Source: Anseranas semipalmata (lineage: Eukaryota; Chordata; Aves; Anseriformes; Anseranatidae). From it: a stretch of 64,000 bases of DNA. The stretch lies in the NCBI GenBank assembly GCA_013399115.1, contig VXAA01001977.1, positions 464,280 to 528,279 on the forward strand, in the 5' to 3' direction. Positions within the stretch are counted from its first letter, which is position 1. Each line of letters opens with the position of its first letter. Positions 10,528 through 22,000 of the stretch are shown piece after piece. The notes below the pieces were generated by a model that was given only the letters and a program-made list of their open reading frames with translations, made no database searches and was not told the origin of the DNA. Position numbers and translations under genes: made by a program.

Positions 10528-11609
10528 TTTTTGTTGGTACAAGTGTGCTGTAACAGCCCTATCTTTACTTTCTAGCTTGCTGAGAACAAAGCTTTATATG
10601 ACAGTGAGTTTCTAGCTTCAATGAACATCTACTCTAGGAAATCTGCATGTGCCTCTTCTTAGCTCAAAGTTACAAATAGCTGAAGCCACTACTAATGCTA
10701 CTACATTAAGTAAACTAATAATGATGCAATTAACATTAAGGGTTGTACTAAACAGCTGAAGTTCTTATAACTGAGCAGTTAAAATAATGTTTGATTAGTG
10801 ACAGTTGAATCTAGTTCTGCTCTCCTAGCTAAATGTGGATAACTTCTGGTTTAATTCTCCTTTGTCTTTAGTGTTAAGCTTCCTTGCAGGGAAAAACTCA
10901 AATTTTGTACAAGCAGGCTGATCATACTAAATTCACACAAAGGCATGTAACTTACAAACCTGATAGTTCATCACATACCATCTTTTCCAACAGGAAGTCT
11001 CAGCATTCTAGCACTGACAGATCATGACCTGTCCAAGAAAGGAGGACACCTTTCGCACTTAGTATGCTCTGACTGGGGTAAGGTAACAGAGGGTTTTATT
11101 TCTGACAGCAGCTGTTTAGTAACATAGTCTTACCCCTCCTCTGAGAAGACATATGTTCTATCTTTGGACGCTAAGTATTTTGAAGACAAATCCTTGATCT
11201 TCAGGCAACCCGTTTGAAAATGATGTGGGGCTGCAGTTCTGTCATAGTACAGGTACATTCTGGGAAACGTTCTGTTGAAGTTCATGCATACTGAACTGTA
11301 TCATTAACAAGTACACTTTGTTGGGCTAGCCAGCATGTAAAGAGTGAGACAATTCCTGCCTTAGTTTGGATCCTCCTTCCTTAATCTGAAATTTAGTCAG
11401 TGCTACCTAATGGTAGGCTGTTCTGTTTTTCATGACACAGCTTTAGGATAGCCATGTTTTGAAACTGAATACTGTGAACAGTCAGGAATAACAAGTGACT
11501 ACTTGACTAACTGCAAGTATTAATAACAGGCTAGACTTGCATTTTGCTGGCGGTCAAGACTAAGTTCACTCATTAGCACAGTAGATCACTACACCGCAAA
11601 TTCAAATAC

Positions 11610-11785
11610 AGTTAAGATTTCACGACTTTATTTTAGGCTAAATAGGCAATAGCAGCCCTTCTTGTTAAGCAGTCCTTAAGTTCCTAATTGCTGTTCCTCT
11701 GGATAATTGCATCAATCCCAGGCTGTTTGTCTTGACCCACCCTTGCTGCTGTCAGCCACCTGAAGCTTGGGCTCTTTGGCCAAAC
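11610..11785 (-). other. TTC19: TTC19 3'UTR
   Basis: Short minus-strand 3'UTR. An AATAAA on the minus strand (TTTATT at 11627-11632) about 155 nt after the stop is the only good signal before NCOR1. Confidence 0.7.
11627..11632 (-). terminator. TTC19: AATAAA poly(A) signal of TTC19
   Basis: Minus-strand AATAAA about 155 nt downstream of the TTC19 stop. Confidence 0.65.
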
Positions 11786-11919
11786 TCACTTGGAGCCCTT
11801 TCTCCTCTTGGCCAGTTCAGCTAGTTCTTCCTGGATGTGCCGGACAGAAGCAACATCTCCCTTCTGTTCTGCCTGTTTCAGAGCTTCTTTATACACTTGT
11901 CTTGCTTGCAGAAAGTCTT
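11786..11919 (-). CDS. TTC19: TTC19 terminal coding exon
   Basis: Acceptor gctacag. It reads DFLQARQVYKEALKQAEQKG, then VRHIQEELAELAKRRKGSK and TGA (11786-11788). The basic tail is shorter than the human one, which continues with a Ser/Pro stretch. Confidence 0.95.
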
Positions 11920-14900
11920 CTGTAGCAAGAGGAAAAAGGGGCATGGCTAGCCAATTACACCACCCATTTTCAGAGTCCCCTCCTGAAGGTGACCACAGGC
12001 AGAGGACAAGCAAAGGACTACTTGGACCACTTTAAGAACTATGGAGGTTCAGAGAACATTCAGTATACAGTGCCAACTATGAGAGCTAGACAGCAGCTAT
12101 AATGACATGACAAGGTGCTGCTTCAGCACCAAGATCTCACTGAAACAAGTCACAAGCAGTATCTTCTGTCCTTTTGGAACAGCTACTGTATGTACAGCAT
12201 AAGGGAAACAAGATCCCCCTGAGTGACATTCTGCTTGAGTCAGATGCACCAATACTGCGTTCATCTTGTACAAGATCCTGCAGCAGCTGAATTCGGTTTG
12301 AATGCACCACAGGTTGCCTACACCAAGTCAGCAGACCCACTAATTAAACTAAAAGCAGTAATGCACAAGGTGATAGAGACTGCACATTCATTTACTTACT
12401 TTTGTGCATCAGAATTGCTGCCAGGTTATTCAGCACCACGTGCTCCTCTGGGTGTTGAGTCTCCTTTGCCAGTTCAGCTGCCCTCTTCACATAGGAGTAT
12501 GCCTCATCGTAGTGCCCCTGAGCATCCAACACAGTTGCTAAGTCATTCATGAGGACCACAGTCTGCACAAGGACAAGAAAAGGAATCCTTTGAGCAAGAC
12601 ACACAGAACTTCGGGCCAACAGGAGCCCCGCATTCATAGCCCTGTCACACTAGTAAAAGTATTTCCCAGAGAAGCTTTTAGTAAGAAAGTGCCTTATCTA
12701 TCTATCAGCATGCTACATGATCATTCTTCCTGGCAGGAACACAGAACCTAATTTAGTGCTGTGTATGTTCAATGCCAGCAAAGCTACTTTTAAGGCTATC
12801 TCCTTCCCCTGCGAGATCAGTTAGCCTTTCTTTCCCTAGTAGTCCAACTTCCATTGTACACATCACCTGTGGATGAGTCTCTCCCTGAACATCATTTGAT
12901 ATCTGCAGAGCCTTCTCATACATTTTTTGGGCCTCTGGGAGCTGGTTAATGTTTAGAAGATAGCGAGCGTAGGAGTCTAGGCTCATCCCCAGCAAGAGAC
13001 GGGTGTTGGCTTTTTCTTCAGCTGCAAATAGAGAGGAGTGGAAGTGATCACTTCAATAAGATCAAGCATGAGTTCACATCCTACAAAAGCAGAAAACCCA
13101 TGCAGTGTGAAGACAATGGATTGACATGAAGATGGTGCTTAGGCAATATGGAAGACAACAGCAAGGACAGAAAAACAAAAATAATGAGAAAAGCCTTTGG
13201 CAGGTAAGGTACTCCCACCTGGTAAGACATCCTCAGGCAAGTCCTTCTGCTTGGCAATCTTCTCCTCTAACGTCAGGATGCAGAACTCATAGCCAGCCAG
13301 GGCTAATTTATGCCTGCAAAGTGCAACAACTCAGCAATGCAAGGCCTCTTCCATCCCTGAGGGGATGGATGTGAACACCTTCACTTCCTTATTCTAGATG
13401 GCCCATAAGACAACTTTTCCCCTCCACCAGACCATTCTTGCCTTCAGTGCTCTCTCCTTGATTGTGGTGTAGACCCTTCTCTTGACTCACACACAAAGGG
13501 ATCCAAGAAGTGGAGAGAGCCCCAACCCCCAAACAAGGCCAGCTAAGGCCAGCCATGCCAATGCTCCATCTCTAGTGAAAAATGAAGCTGCAAGTTACCA
13601 ACCACCAACTGCATTCAGAAGCCTTCACTCCTGAATGCATGTCTAGTGAGGTGTGGATTTAAGGCTAGAGGGCTATGTCCTCTATAGCTACTTCTGCCCT
13701 ATGAGCTGCTGGGCAGCTCATAACAGCAATCACTGTGCTGCATGGCAGTGAGCAGGCAAACATCACGCCTTTTATGTTGATGGTATCTTGTCACATCGAA
13801 GCTTCCTCAGGCACTCTATTCTTAGAGGCAAGAGCTTCTGCTTGGCCACCACTGCCACTGTGAAGCTGAGATTAAAGCAAAAGATGCCTTTAGCAGAGAA
13901 CTCACTGTTTCTGAGCAGCATAGATACTGGCCAGCTTGAGGGACATCTCAAGGATTGCATTGTCATCCTGCCAGGAGGACACACAATGCAGCTGTTACTC
14001 TTCTAACATCTTCCCAGTAGAACCATTACTTTGCCAGAGAACAAGTTTAGACCTTGAAAATGCCCATCCTGTTGTCTCCAGAGCTGCCATCCATTAAAGC
14101 AAATTCCTGAGAAGCTGGCGAGCTCATAGCTGGTATTGCCAGTTTCCAATGTGGCGTGTTACAGCACAAGAAATAGACCAAAGAATTGTGCACCACACTT
14201 AATACTTTCAGTGAAAGCCTTTATCAAAAGAACCTACCTCCTTTGTGTCCCCTGAAAGCAAATAGCTCATAGTTGCTTTGTAGAGCTTTTCTGCCTGAAA
14301 TGAGAATTTTGAAGCGAATACTAAGGAATGATGACACTTAGAACATCTCTACTCTTTACAGATGCAGACTGCAGAGAGAAACCTGTCTCAGACTTTGTGG
14401 CATTTGTATTGTTACAATTGTGTAACAAGACCAGGGAGAAGTGAAAGGCCAACCAGAGCCCAGTGCTATTTTGCTTTAGAATATGAGATCCCTGCCTCAC
14501 AGCTCTGCTCTCAGGATGCAGCTAGTCAGTGGCATGCCACACTTTCAAGATATTTGACAAGACCTCACATAAGGTGTCAGCCTCTTAAAATTCAAAAGGT
14601 TAAAAAAAAAAAAAAACAAACAGTTACTCACGTTGTCCAGCTGTCCCTGCATGAGGGCCACATTTGCCATCTGGAAAAGACAGACAACGCTGAAGCTCCG
14701 CAGAGGCTGCTGGGACCAGCCTCAACACAACCGCTTGTCCTTCCACGCACAGCTTCACCGCGGTGCCGGCGCCATGCCGCCTGACGAGGGGACCGCAGCC
14801 GTGCGGGGCCTTCTAGCACAGTCCAGGCCCCATGCAGGACGAGCCCCCGCTCGGCTCCCCCGGAGCGTTACCATGCTGTAGGTGTAGACGATGGCCTTCC

Positions 14901-15330
14901 TGTTGTCGGACTGGTGCGCCAGGCGCAGGGCTTGGTGCAGAACCTTCTCTGCCTCCCCCAGCTCGCCCTTCATCACGCTGAGCTGCAGAGAGAGAGGGGA
15001 AACCGGAGGGGGGCGGAACTTCTCCGCCACGGCCCTCAGCTGCCGGGCTCGGGCACCCCCACGGCCGACGCCGAGGTGACACCCGCGCTCCCGNNNNNNN
15101 NNNNNNNNNNNNNNNNNNNNNNNNNNNNNNNNNNNNNNNNNNNNNNNNNNNNNNNNNNNNNNNNNNNNNNNNNNNNNNNNNNNNNNNNNNNNNNNNNNNN
15201 NNNNNNNNNNNNNNNNNNNNNNNNNNNNNNNNNNNNNNNNNNNNNNNNNNNNNNNNNNNNNNNNNNNNNNNNNNNNNNNNNNNNNNNNNNNNNNNNNNNN
15301 NNNNNNNNNNNNNNNNCCTGCCGCCAGCAT
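11786..15330 (-). CDS. TTC19: Tetratricopeptide repeat protein 19, mitochondrial
   Basis: Minus-strand exons at 14872-14982, 14632-14670, 14238-14294, 13906-13967, 13219-13313, 12867-13021, 12400-12562 and 11786-11919 join without a frame break into 271 residues ending RRKGSK. They follow a first exon that starts MLAA at 15330 and is otherwise lost in the N gap (human protein 380 residues). TTC19 is an inner-membrane factor that helps mature respiratory complex III by clearing Rieske-protein fragments. TPR-like helical pairs can be read: GEAEKVLHQALRLAHQSDNR, DNAEKLYKATMSYLL, EMSLKLASIYAAQKQHKLAL, LPEAQKMYEKALQISND, YDEAYSYVKRAAELAKETQ and DFLQARQVYKEALKQAEQ. The mitochondrial targeting sequence should be in the missing first exon. 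The gene shares a very short promoter with ZSWIM7. The start codon is inferred from position and an A at -3. Confidence 0.95.
12400..12562 (-). CDS. TTC19: TTC19 exon TVVLMNDLATVLDAQGHYDE
   Basis: 163 bp, acceptor ttgtgcag, donor gtaagt. It holds the TPR with YDEAYSYVKRAAELAKE and ends NNLAAILMHK with a split Lys codon. Confidence 0.95.
12867..13021 (-). CDS. TTC19: TTC19 exon EEKANTRLLLGMSLDSYARY
   Basis: 155 bp, acceptor atttgcag, donor gtgatg. It encodes a full TPR (LPEAQKMYEKALQISND) and ends GETHPQ. Confidence 0.95.
13219..13313 (-). CDS. TTC19: TTC19 exon HKLALAGYEFCILTLEEKIA
   Basis: 95 bp, acceptor tttgcag, donor gtggga. It ends QKDLPEDVLP with a split Ala codon. Confidence 0.93.
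13906..13967 (-). CDS. TTC19: TTC19 exon DDNAILEMSLKLASIYAAQK
   Basis: 62 bp, acceptor ctggcag, donor gtgagt. The last Gln codon (CA|G) is split with the next exon. Confidence 0.93.
14238..14294 (-). CDS. TTC19: TTC19 exon AEKLYKATMSYLLSGDTKE
   Basis: 57 bp, phase 0, acceptor atttcag, donor gtaggt. It is the second half of a TPR whose first helix is in the micro-exon. Confidence 0.93.
14632..14670 (-). CDS. TTC19: TTC19 39-bp micro-exon
   Basis: Encodes MANVALMQGQLDN between ttttccag and gtgagt, phase 0. It matches the mammalian MANLAFIRGQLEN segment. Confidence 0.93.
14872..14982 (-). CDS. TTC19: TTC19 exon 2 of those visible (first TPR)
   Basis: 111 bp, phase 0 on both sides, acceptor ctctgcag, donor gtaacg. 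It reads LSVMKGELGEAEKVLHQALR, then LAHQSDNRKAIVYTYSM, matching the mammalian LSIMKDEPEEAE segment. Confidence 0.94.
15094..15316. other. Assembly gap (223 N) over TTC19 exon 1
   Basis: A run of N flanked by very GC-rich sequence. It hides most of TTC19 exon 1, including the targeting sequence. Confidence 0.99.
15317..15330 (-). CDS. TTC19: TTC19 first exon, 5' edge (rest in N gap)
   Basis: The minus strand reads AAG ATG CTG GCG GCA GG and then runs into Ns. An ATG followed by Leu-Ala-Ala fits the start of a mitochondrial presequence. The rest of the exon and its donor are unresolved. Confidence 0.55.
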
Positions 15331-15366
15331 CTTCCCCCCGCGGGCCCTTTAAGAGCTCGCCCTCGC

Positions 15367-15372
15367 CACGTG
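15367..15372. promoter_or_regulatory. CACGTG E-box
   Basis: Palindromic E-box in context gcCACGTGat, of the USF / MiT-TFE type, in the shared promoter. Confidence 0.5.
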
Positions 15373-15409
15373 ATAGGGGGGCGCTGCGTCACCGGAGCGA
15401 AGCGCGCCT

Positions 15410-15423
15410 GTTGCTATGGGAAC
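15410..15423 (+). promoter_or_regulatory. RFX X-box-like motif
   Basis: GTTGCTATGGGAAC against the X-box consensus GTTRCCATGGYAAC: two half-sites around ATGG with 12 of 14 positions kept. It lies at the expected TSS of ZSWIM7 and contains the first ATG on that side. Confidence 0.5.
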
Positions 15424-15448
15424 GCGGCTCACGGCTGCGCGGCCGCAG
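15416..15448 (+). other. ZSWIM7: ZSWIM7 exon 1 (noncoding or uORF-bearing), 3' part
   Basis: Sequence ending GCCGCAG at donor gtaggc (15449). The next exon can begin after ttccag at 15979. The exon's 5' end is unknown; the ATG at 15416 opens a short upstream frame only if transcription begins left of it. Confidence 0.5.
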
Positions 15449-16000
15449 GTAGGCCCCGGCCCCGGCCCCGGGGTCGCCGTCCCGGGACCGGCCGCCCCGA
15501 ACAGCTCCGACGCGGCTGCACCGGGCCGCAGGAGCCCCCAGGGAGCGCAGCGGTTCCCGCTGCCGGGACCTGGCAGCCGCCGGCTTTTCCCTGGGAGATC
15601 CCTAAGGCGGCTGGCGGGCCCCGGAGGCGGCCAGGTCCCTGTGCCCCGGCCTCTGCGGCCTCCTCTGCCGGGAACTGCCTTGGCCCGGCGCCGGTCTGCT
15701 CCAGGCCAGAGCCTCTTCCTGTCGCCGGCTGTTTGTCCGCCCCCGCCCGGGATCTGTTTATGTGTGGGGGCGTCTGAAAGACACCCGTGCGATTTTGAGA
15801 AACCTTTGTTCTGAGAACGTGAAAGAAGCAGCACAGAAGTTGTTGAGGATTCCCTTTCCTCGGCCTCCTTGCAGGCTTGGCATTAAGTACTGCCCAGCTA
15901 AACCGTCCTGGTTTACAATATCTGCGGCGACCTTAATGATTTCCCAATGTCTCCTGTTCTCTCCTGCCTTGCTTCCAGTCCCGAGGCCAGTGCCCATGAG

Positions 16001-16076
16001 ATGGATAGCACCTTGCCCGCAGTAGCAGAAGAGCTTTTGAAAGAGATCAAAAAGGCTTTTCAGGAGACCTCACATG
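16001..16076 (+). CDS. ZSWIM7: ZSWIM7 first coding exon
   Basis: Encodes MDSTLPAVAEELLKEIKKAF, then QETSH, and ends with one base carried over at donor gtacgt. The exon itself probably begins at 15979 after ttgcttccag; 15979-16000 would be 5'UTR. Confidence 0.92.
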
Positions 16077-19000
16077 GTACGTAAAGGACAACAGAACCAT
16101 CCCAGCAGATGGTGGGCCAGTAATACTGGCGCTGTCAAACCTTCAGGTGGCAGCAAGCGTTGGTGTCGTCCCCTTGTCTGCATCTTCTGCAGGCTGTGTC
16201 GCACAACGGGTGGCCTTCGCTTTCATGAGTGGCAAGCTGTATCGGTTGTTTCCAGCTTTTCTGTTTCTGTCTGGAGACAACACAAAGGGCTTTGCAGTAC
16301 AGATAAAGAGCAGCAGCCCCCTTCTAAAAGTCAGGCTCTTTCAAAAATCAGACCAAGTTGGACACTTTTGAACATGGGACCTAGGGAAATTCTGCTCGCT
16401 TAGCAGTAGTGCAAGTGGCTGTGTGTAAGGGATGATAATTTCCATGCTTTTCTATAGTTTTTTTTGTTGTACTGCTACTGTACTGCTCCTTTTATAGGCT
16501 CACTAATTTCAAAACCAGAGTTGAAAGGGAAATCTTCATAAAAATGATCACGTTTCATCACTGACCAGCAGAGGGTGCTGTATGAGTCATCCCGTGGCAA
16601 AGAGCAACTTTCCTGTTGCTTGAATGAAGAAAGCATAAACAGTTAAATCTTTTCCAATTCTAGCAGCTAGTTAAGAACAATTACATTCATTGCACTCTGG
16701 ATTACTAACATAGTTCTGTAATCTGTGCTCAAATAATATTACTCTTTGTGTTTACTGGATAAGAAATGCAAAATGGTTCTTCCTAAGGAGAGTGTCTATG
16801 TAAGGAATATTTCAACCTGCACTAAAACCAACCCAATAAATATTCAGAGAAGTCTGTTTGAGTACTGCATTTGAGTGGGGAATGGACAAAGATTTAATAT
16901 CTAAACTGAGTGACCACCTTGATAGCTTTTTGGCATATTTGCAGTATGACTCCTGTCAGGTTAGAGTAGATCTAAAATCTACATGTGACTTTTTAAAGAG
17001 CTTTATAAATCTTGCTGTAAACTAGAAAAAAAAAGGTCAATGTTCCTTTCGAAGTACACTTATCCCTAAAGTACCAAAACAGTATGCTGGGACAAAACTG
17101 TGAAAAGAAACTGATCAGTCACTTTAGACAACTAAATTGGAGGAAGGTTGGAAAAGTCAAACCAGCAGCATAAGTCATAGAGAATATTTTGAACTGTTGG
17201 ACAAAGGACTTTAAAGTCAAAAGACCTAATTTTCCAGCGGAATAACAACACATAGTACACTGTGTCCCATTAGTGATAACAGAAAGATCAGATTGGATGA
17301 TCAGAGTCTAAGCTGTTAGCTAAAATAGACTACTTTTCCTAAGTGTAATTTTCCGTCTTAACAAGAAGTTCTAATAAATGAAGATGTTATGTTTCTGTGT
17401 GCTGTATTAAAAGCTATAAACTAGTGGTGCCCTGAAAGACTATGCTGGGAAAAGAACAACATTGTTAAAGTTTTGATGCCACAAAGTTCTCAACTCAAGC
17501 CAAGAGAGTTTCAGGGAAACCAATGCATGTATTTTTAACCAGCTTCTTAAAGTGACAGAGCACGATGTTGAGGCTACATGCTTTTCTTTACGTGCTTTTA
17601 AAAGTAGGATATTATAAAAGTAAGTGTATTTGGAGTTCCGTGTTCCTTTTTAAAATTAATCCCTGTGGTTCTGAATGTGTATGTAATGTGTACTTATTAC
17701 TGTACTTGATAAATGCCTTAAGAACAAGGAGTCACATTGAAAGCGCATAGTTTTTATTTGCAAGGGTTGTGGCTCTTGGAACAAGTGGAATTGATGATTT
17801 GCTTGCAAAGGACTGAGGCAAATTCTGTTCTTGCATTAACTAGGTAGATCCCAGCTTTGGCCTGGGAGCGGGTGCACATTGGAGTGGAGATCGTGGAAAG
17901 GAGGGGGCTGGAGCCTGCCGGGGTGCATCAGGCCCGGAGTGGGAAGCAGCAGCGCTGCTGTGAAAAGAGGACCCAGGCCCAGAACGGGACGTGGGAGGCT
18001 CAGGATTGGAACAGAGGGGTGGGCAGTCTTGTGGGAATAGCATGGCACTTGATTGTTTTCAATTCTAGTGTGGTTCACGCAGCAAGGAACTAAGATTGAA
18101 AATGACAGTGTTGCCTGACTGCCGATTCTGCGTGTCGTTGGGTTTTGTGGAACTTTTTGTGGAACTCAGAGCCAGAGCTCCAGATGTGAGAGGTGGGGGA
18201 GGCAAACTCCCATCTGCTTTCACATCTCCTGTCCCCTCATGCTGTCATGACTAACATTTTCTACCATAGCAGATTGTTTTGCTACTCCTTGTTTCTTTTT
18301 GGTGACCAGAGAGGATGGCTAGAGCACTGCAGTCTTGTGTGGCCGCAAGGGGTAGGTTAGGGAGACCCTAACCTCCCTAGGCCAGCCTGCAATCAACATG
18401 CTAGCCTGTGATGTTGACATTTTTCGCAGTGGGGGAGTTCAGCAAAGTCACCCTTTGTTTTCTTTTTGTTGCAGTCCCTGATGACCTGCTGTTGGGGTAA
18501 GTATCATTTGCTTTGCTTCTTGCCCAAGTGTTCTGCTAAAGGGCAGTTGAAAATTTGCTGTCATCATAGTACTGCTATTTTTTCCTGTGTTTGACCAGTT
18601 TTGCATGTTTCTCATGCAAAGTTGCTAAGTGTGTTTGCTGGTAGTGGGAATGAAGGTCCCTATCTCAAGGGTTTTTCCAAATTTATGAAATTATCTCTGT
18701 ATCGCTGACTCTCCTGTGATGACTTGCAGTAATTTGGGTGGATAAAACATGCAGAAACCTAGAATGTTTAACTTGAGCTCTGAGTCCACCCTCAGATCTA
18801 GAATGAGTTTTCTGTGAGAGTGGACTGTGTTTCAGTGATTCATGCCACTGGAACACTGCGTCTCCACTGTGTTCATGCCACTGTGAGCACAACAGCATCC
18901 TGAGATCCCTTCTTCTGCTTGAGTCATACACATGTGTGGTGGAAAGGGAGAGCTGAACATTTCGTCTCTCTGCACCAACCAGGTAACAATTGCCTTGAAG

Positions 19001-22000
19001 ATTACCCTGAGATTTTTCTTCTGTTTAGAGGAATTATCAGGTTAGCTTCATCACCCTTGCATTGATTGAAGCTTGTGAATATGTCAGCCATACCCAAGTA
19101 GTCTCCTAAGAGATCCAAGTTCCACAACTTCTACAGTCCTCACTGATTGGTGATGAAGGTAGAGAAAAGGCATGTTGCAGTGAGAAAGACTTCTTTCAAA
19201 TTCATATTTGACTTTGTGTTCCTGCCTGCCTGTAATTTAGCCAAGGGAGGAGATTACCAGGAAGGTAATCCTTCAGGCCTCGATAGCTTTGGGTCTAAAG
19301 TTACCTAACATAACACTTGCGAAAGGTTTGCCTTGTGAAAGGCATGCATGCTGACTCCATCTTCTGGACCACAATGGCCTTTGAAGGGTAGCATTCTGTT
19401 TGACAAGTCTCTTAACTTTTTTGTTTCCTTCTTGTCATAAAAGAAAAGAGGAGGAGAGAAATTCCCTTGTTAAGTTTAGTAACACTTGGGTGGTAACTCT
19501 TGGCAGTCGGATTTCCATCAGTTCCTTGTGACCAAGGGCTCTGAAGTATTCTGATTTCATTTCTGAATCTCTTCCAAATATCTGAAGAACTTCAATTTTC
19601 TTTGGGCATTCCCCTTACTTATTTCCTGTTAGACCGATCAGATTATATACATGAAAAAAGAATTTCCCAAATTTGAAAGAGTTACTGAAACTTATTAAAC
19701 TCAGCCCCATTATAGTCCCAAACCTAATCATTAAGGAATGTCTTACGTTGAGTGTTCCCCCACCCACCTCCTTTCAGTCCCTCAGATGAAGCCAATCCTT
19801 ACTGCCTTGAGTTTGTGCAACTGATGTTTTGGTCTTCCTGGAATAAATCTGTCTGCTTGGCTTGTTATCAGTGAGATTGACTCAGGCACATAGGTCAGCC
19901 ATGCTGCTGAGACACCAGGGCTCTGCCTTGGCTCTTTGTGTCTTCACTGGAGTTGGAAATGTTCCTCTGCTTTCTCCTGTTCTCCTGCTTGTGTTTTGTG
20001 CTGTCTTTTCATCACTGCTGATTTTCTTGTTGTTTACCGTTGCAACTAATCTAGACTACACAGATTTTTCTCAGTGGATAAAAGGTCTGTAAAGATTAGC
20101 TCAGTTGCCCCTGAGCTCTTTGGAACGCATTCAGAGCAGCCGGATGTACAGGTCTAGAATAACTTTTAAGCTTATGAGCTGTCTGGACAATGGGCTAAAG
20201 GTACAGCTGTCCAGGTTTGACATACGGCTTATCATATACCCTTACACAGCATCACCAGGAGAGAAAATCCTCCTTGAATGGCACTAAATCTGCAGACAGT
20301 GAGTCTGTTGATGGAAACTGCTGTGCCTTCAGGAGTCACAGCTCTTTATTTTTCCACTTGCTGGTGTAGAATTGTACAGCGCCGAGCGCAGCAGCAACCA
20401 GACCCCAACATCTGCCTCTGCGGTGCTGCCTTGCAGCTCTGAGACAGAGGAGGGAGTTGTGTGGAGTCATTGTTTTAGCAGAAGTAAATGTGTACCTGAG
20501 CAAACCTGTCTAACCTTGTCTTTTCCCCATCCCAGACATGCTGTCATCTATAAATGCCACGCAGTGGTACATCCCTGCATGGTGATGTGTCCTGCTTGGA
20601 AGGGAAGGAAAGGGAAAGTTTTTTTAGGAAGCATGGAATGACATAAGGCATGTGCTGTCCCTGGGTGTGTATCAGGAATGAAGTTGTTGTCCCTGAGCCT
20701 TGCTTGTACCTGGATTATAGACATAAAACCACTACTGTTCAGTGGCTCCACTTGCAGTGGAGTGTCTTAAGTATTTTCTAGATGGTCCTTAGCTTCCTAT
20801 TGCTGCGACTTGACAGGTAGAAAAAGAATAATTTATACTTCAGTTGTGACTGTGATCGAGGAGACACTATCACTACAAAATGTCTCATTCATTCTCCAGG
20901 GTGTAAACCAGTTTTCCTGGGATCAGGAAGGAGTCCTGTTGCTCAAGGAGTTATGTATCATCATTGTCCTCTCTTTGCTCTGAGGCATGATGTGTGGGCC
21001 ATGACTGGAGGTGGGATTCAACTGATCAGTCATCTGATCCAGGGGAACTCATCCAGGACAGCCTGTATGTACAGTTAGGGTGTGCCTGAGCGCAATCCCC
21101 TTTTCCCCTTGGCATTTGCAAATCTGCCTCTATGTGCCTGATGTTGCTCCCACCAAAATGTGCTCATGTGACAGCTTCATAGCTTGCTACAGAAATGCTA
21201 ATTGAGTGCGTGTCACACTGCCTATTGCCAGTAACATCTGTTGGATCCCTTGCACTATGCATCCCTCAGGATCTCCTTCCTGTAGCTTCTCTTTGCCAGC
21301 ATGTCTTGCTTTTGCTGCCAGAGGTGCAATTCCCACTGAGGAGGGCCTGTTGTATTCAGGGTGCAAGGCAGAAGGAAAGTTTTCAGCTTTGGAGTCTAGA
21401 TTCACAGCTTGAAAAATGAAGTGACGATGATCTGTCTACACAGAGTTTGTATCAGAATAACTACAGGAATTCTAAAATAACAGGGGTGATCAGATCACTG
21501 TAAGGACAATCTTGCTTCACCTACACTCCCTTGCAATAACGAGTGACCTGTAAAGGGACTGTCAAGCCAGATATGCTGCCCAAAAATAACTCCTCACCTA
21601 CATGGCTAACACTGCCTCACAGTCATGGAGACTGACTGTAAAAATCTCACTTCTATGTCTCTGGTGCACTTTGTCTCATTTTAGTTCAGGACAGGAACCA
21701 CTTCATGTCCTGTTTGTGCAGCAGGCAGACAGAAATGTATTTGGGTCATAGTGCTGAAGAAGAAACACATAACGTCCTGGGTAAAAAAAAAATCCCTAAA
21801 ATGCCTTGTAATTAAATCTGAGTTGGGTTTTGCAAAGAGATGTGGGACTTCTTGGGAGCAGCTTGGAATTTTGGAAGTTCTCAAGAATACCCAAAACCAT
21901 GTAGATGCTCAGAATAGCTGGCAGAGGGAGGCTGTCCTTCAGGATTGAGTCCTGTCTTCGAGGAGAGAGGTTGTCATCTGGGGTTGTCTAGGAGAGCTGG

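Larger units (their letters stand above)
10384..11609. other. Intergenic spacer between convergent NCOR1 and TTC19
   Basis: About 1.2 kb tail-to-tail spacer, AT-rich, with no supported gene. It holds a C-run with one unresolved base (10514-10527, N at 10525) and a CTCF-like match at 10451-10466. Confidence 0.6.
15331..15425. promoter_or_regulatory. Bidirectional TTC19/ZSWIM7 promoter
   Basis: Only 85 bp separate the TTC19 start (15330, -) from the first ATG on the ZSWIM7 side (15416, +). The interval is CpG-rich and has no TATA box. It holds a CACGTG E-box (15367-15372), a TGCGTCA CRE-like site (about 15385-15391) and an RFX-type X-box (15410-15423). Head-to-head TTC19 and ZSWIM7 is also the mammalian arrangement. 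Transcription starts are not visible from sequence. Confidence 0.7.

Noticed and set aside
14755..15777. ORFs of 190-290 codons spanning the first N gap
   Set aside because: Kept open by 223 Ns. Only the MLAA start on the minus strand fits TTC19.
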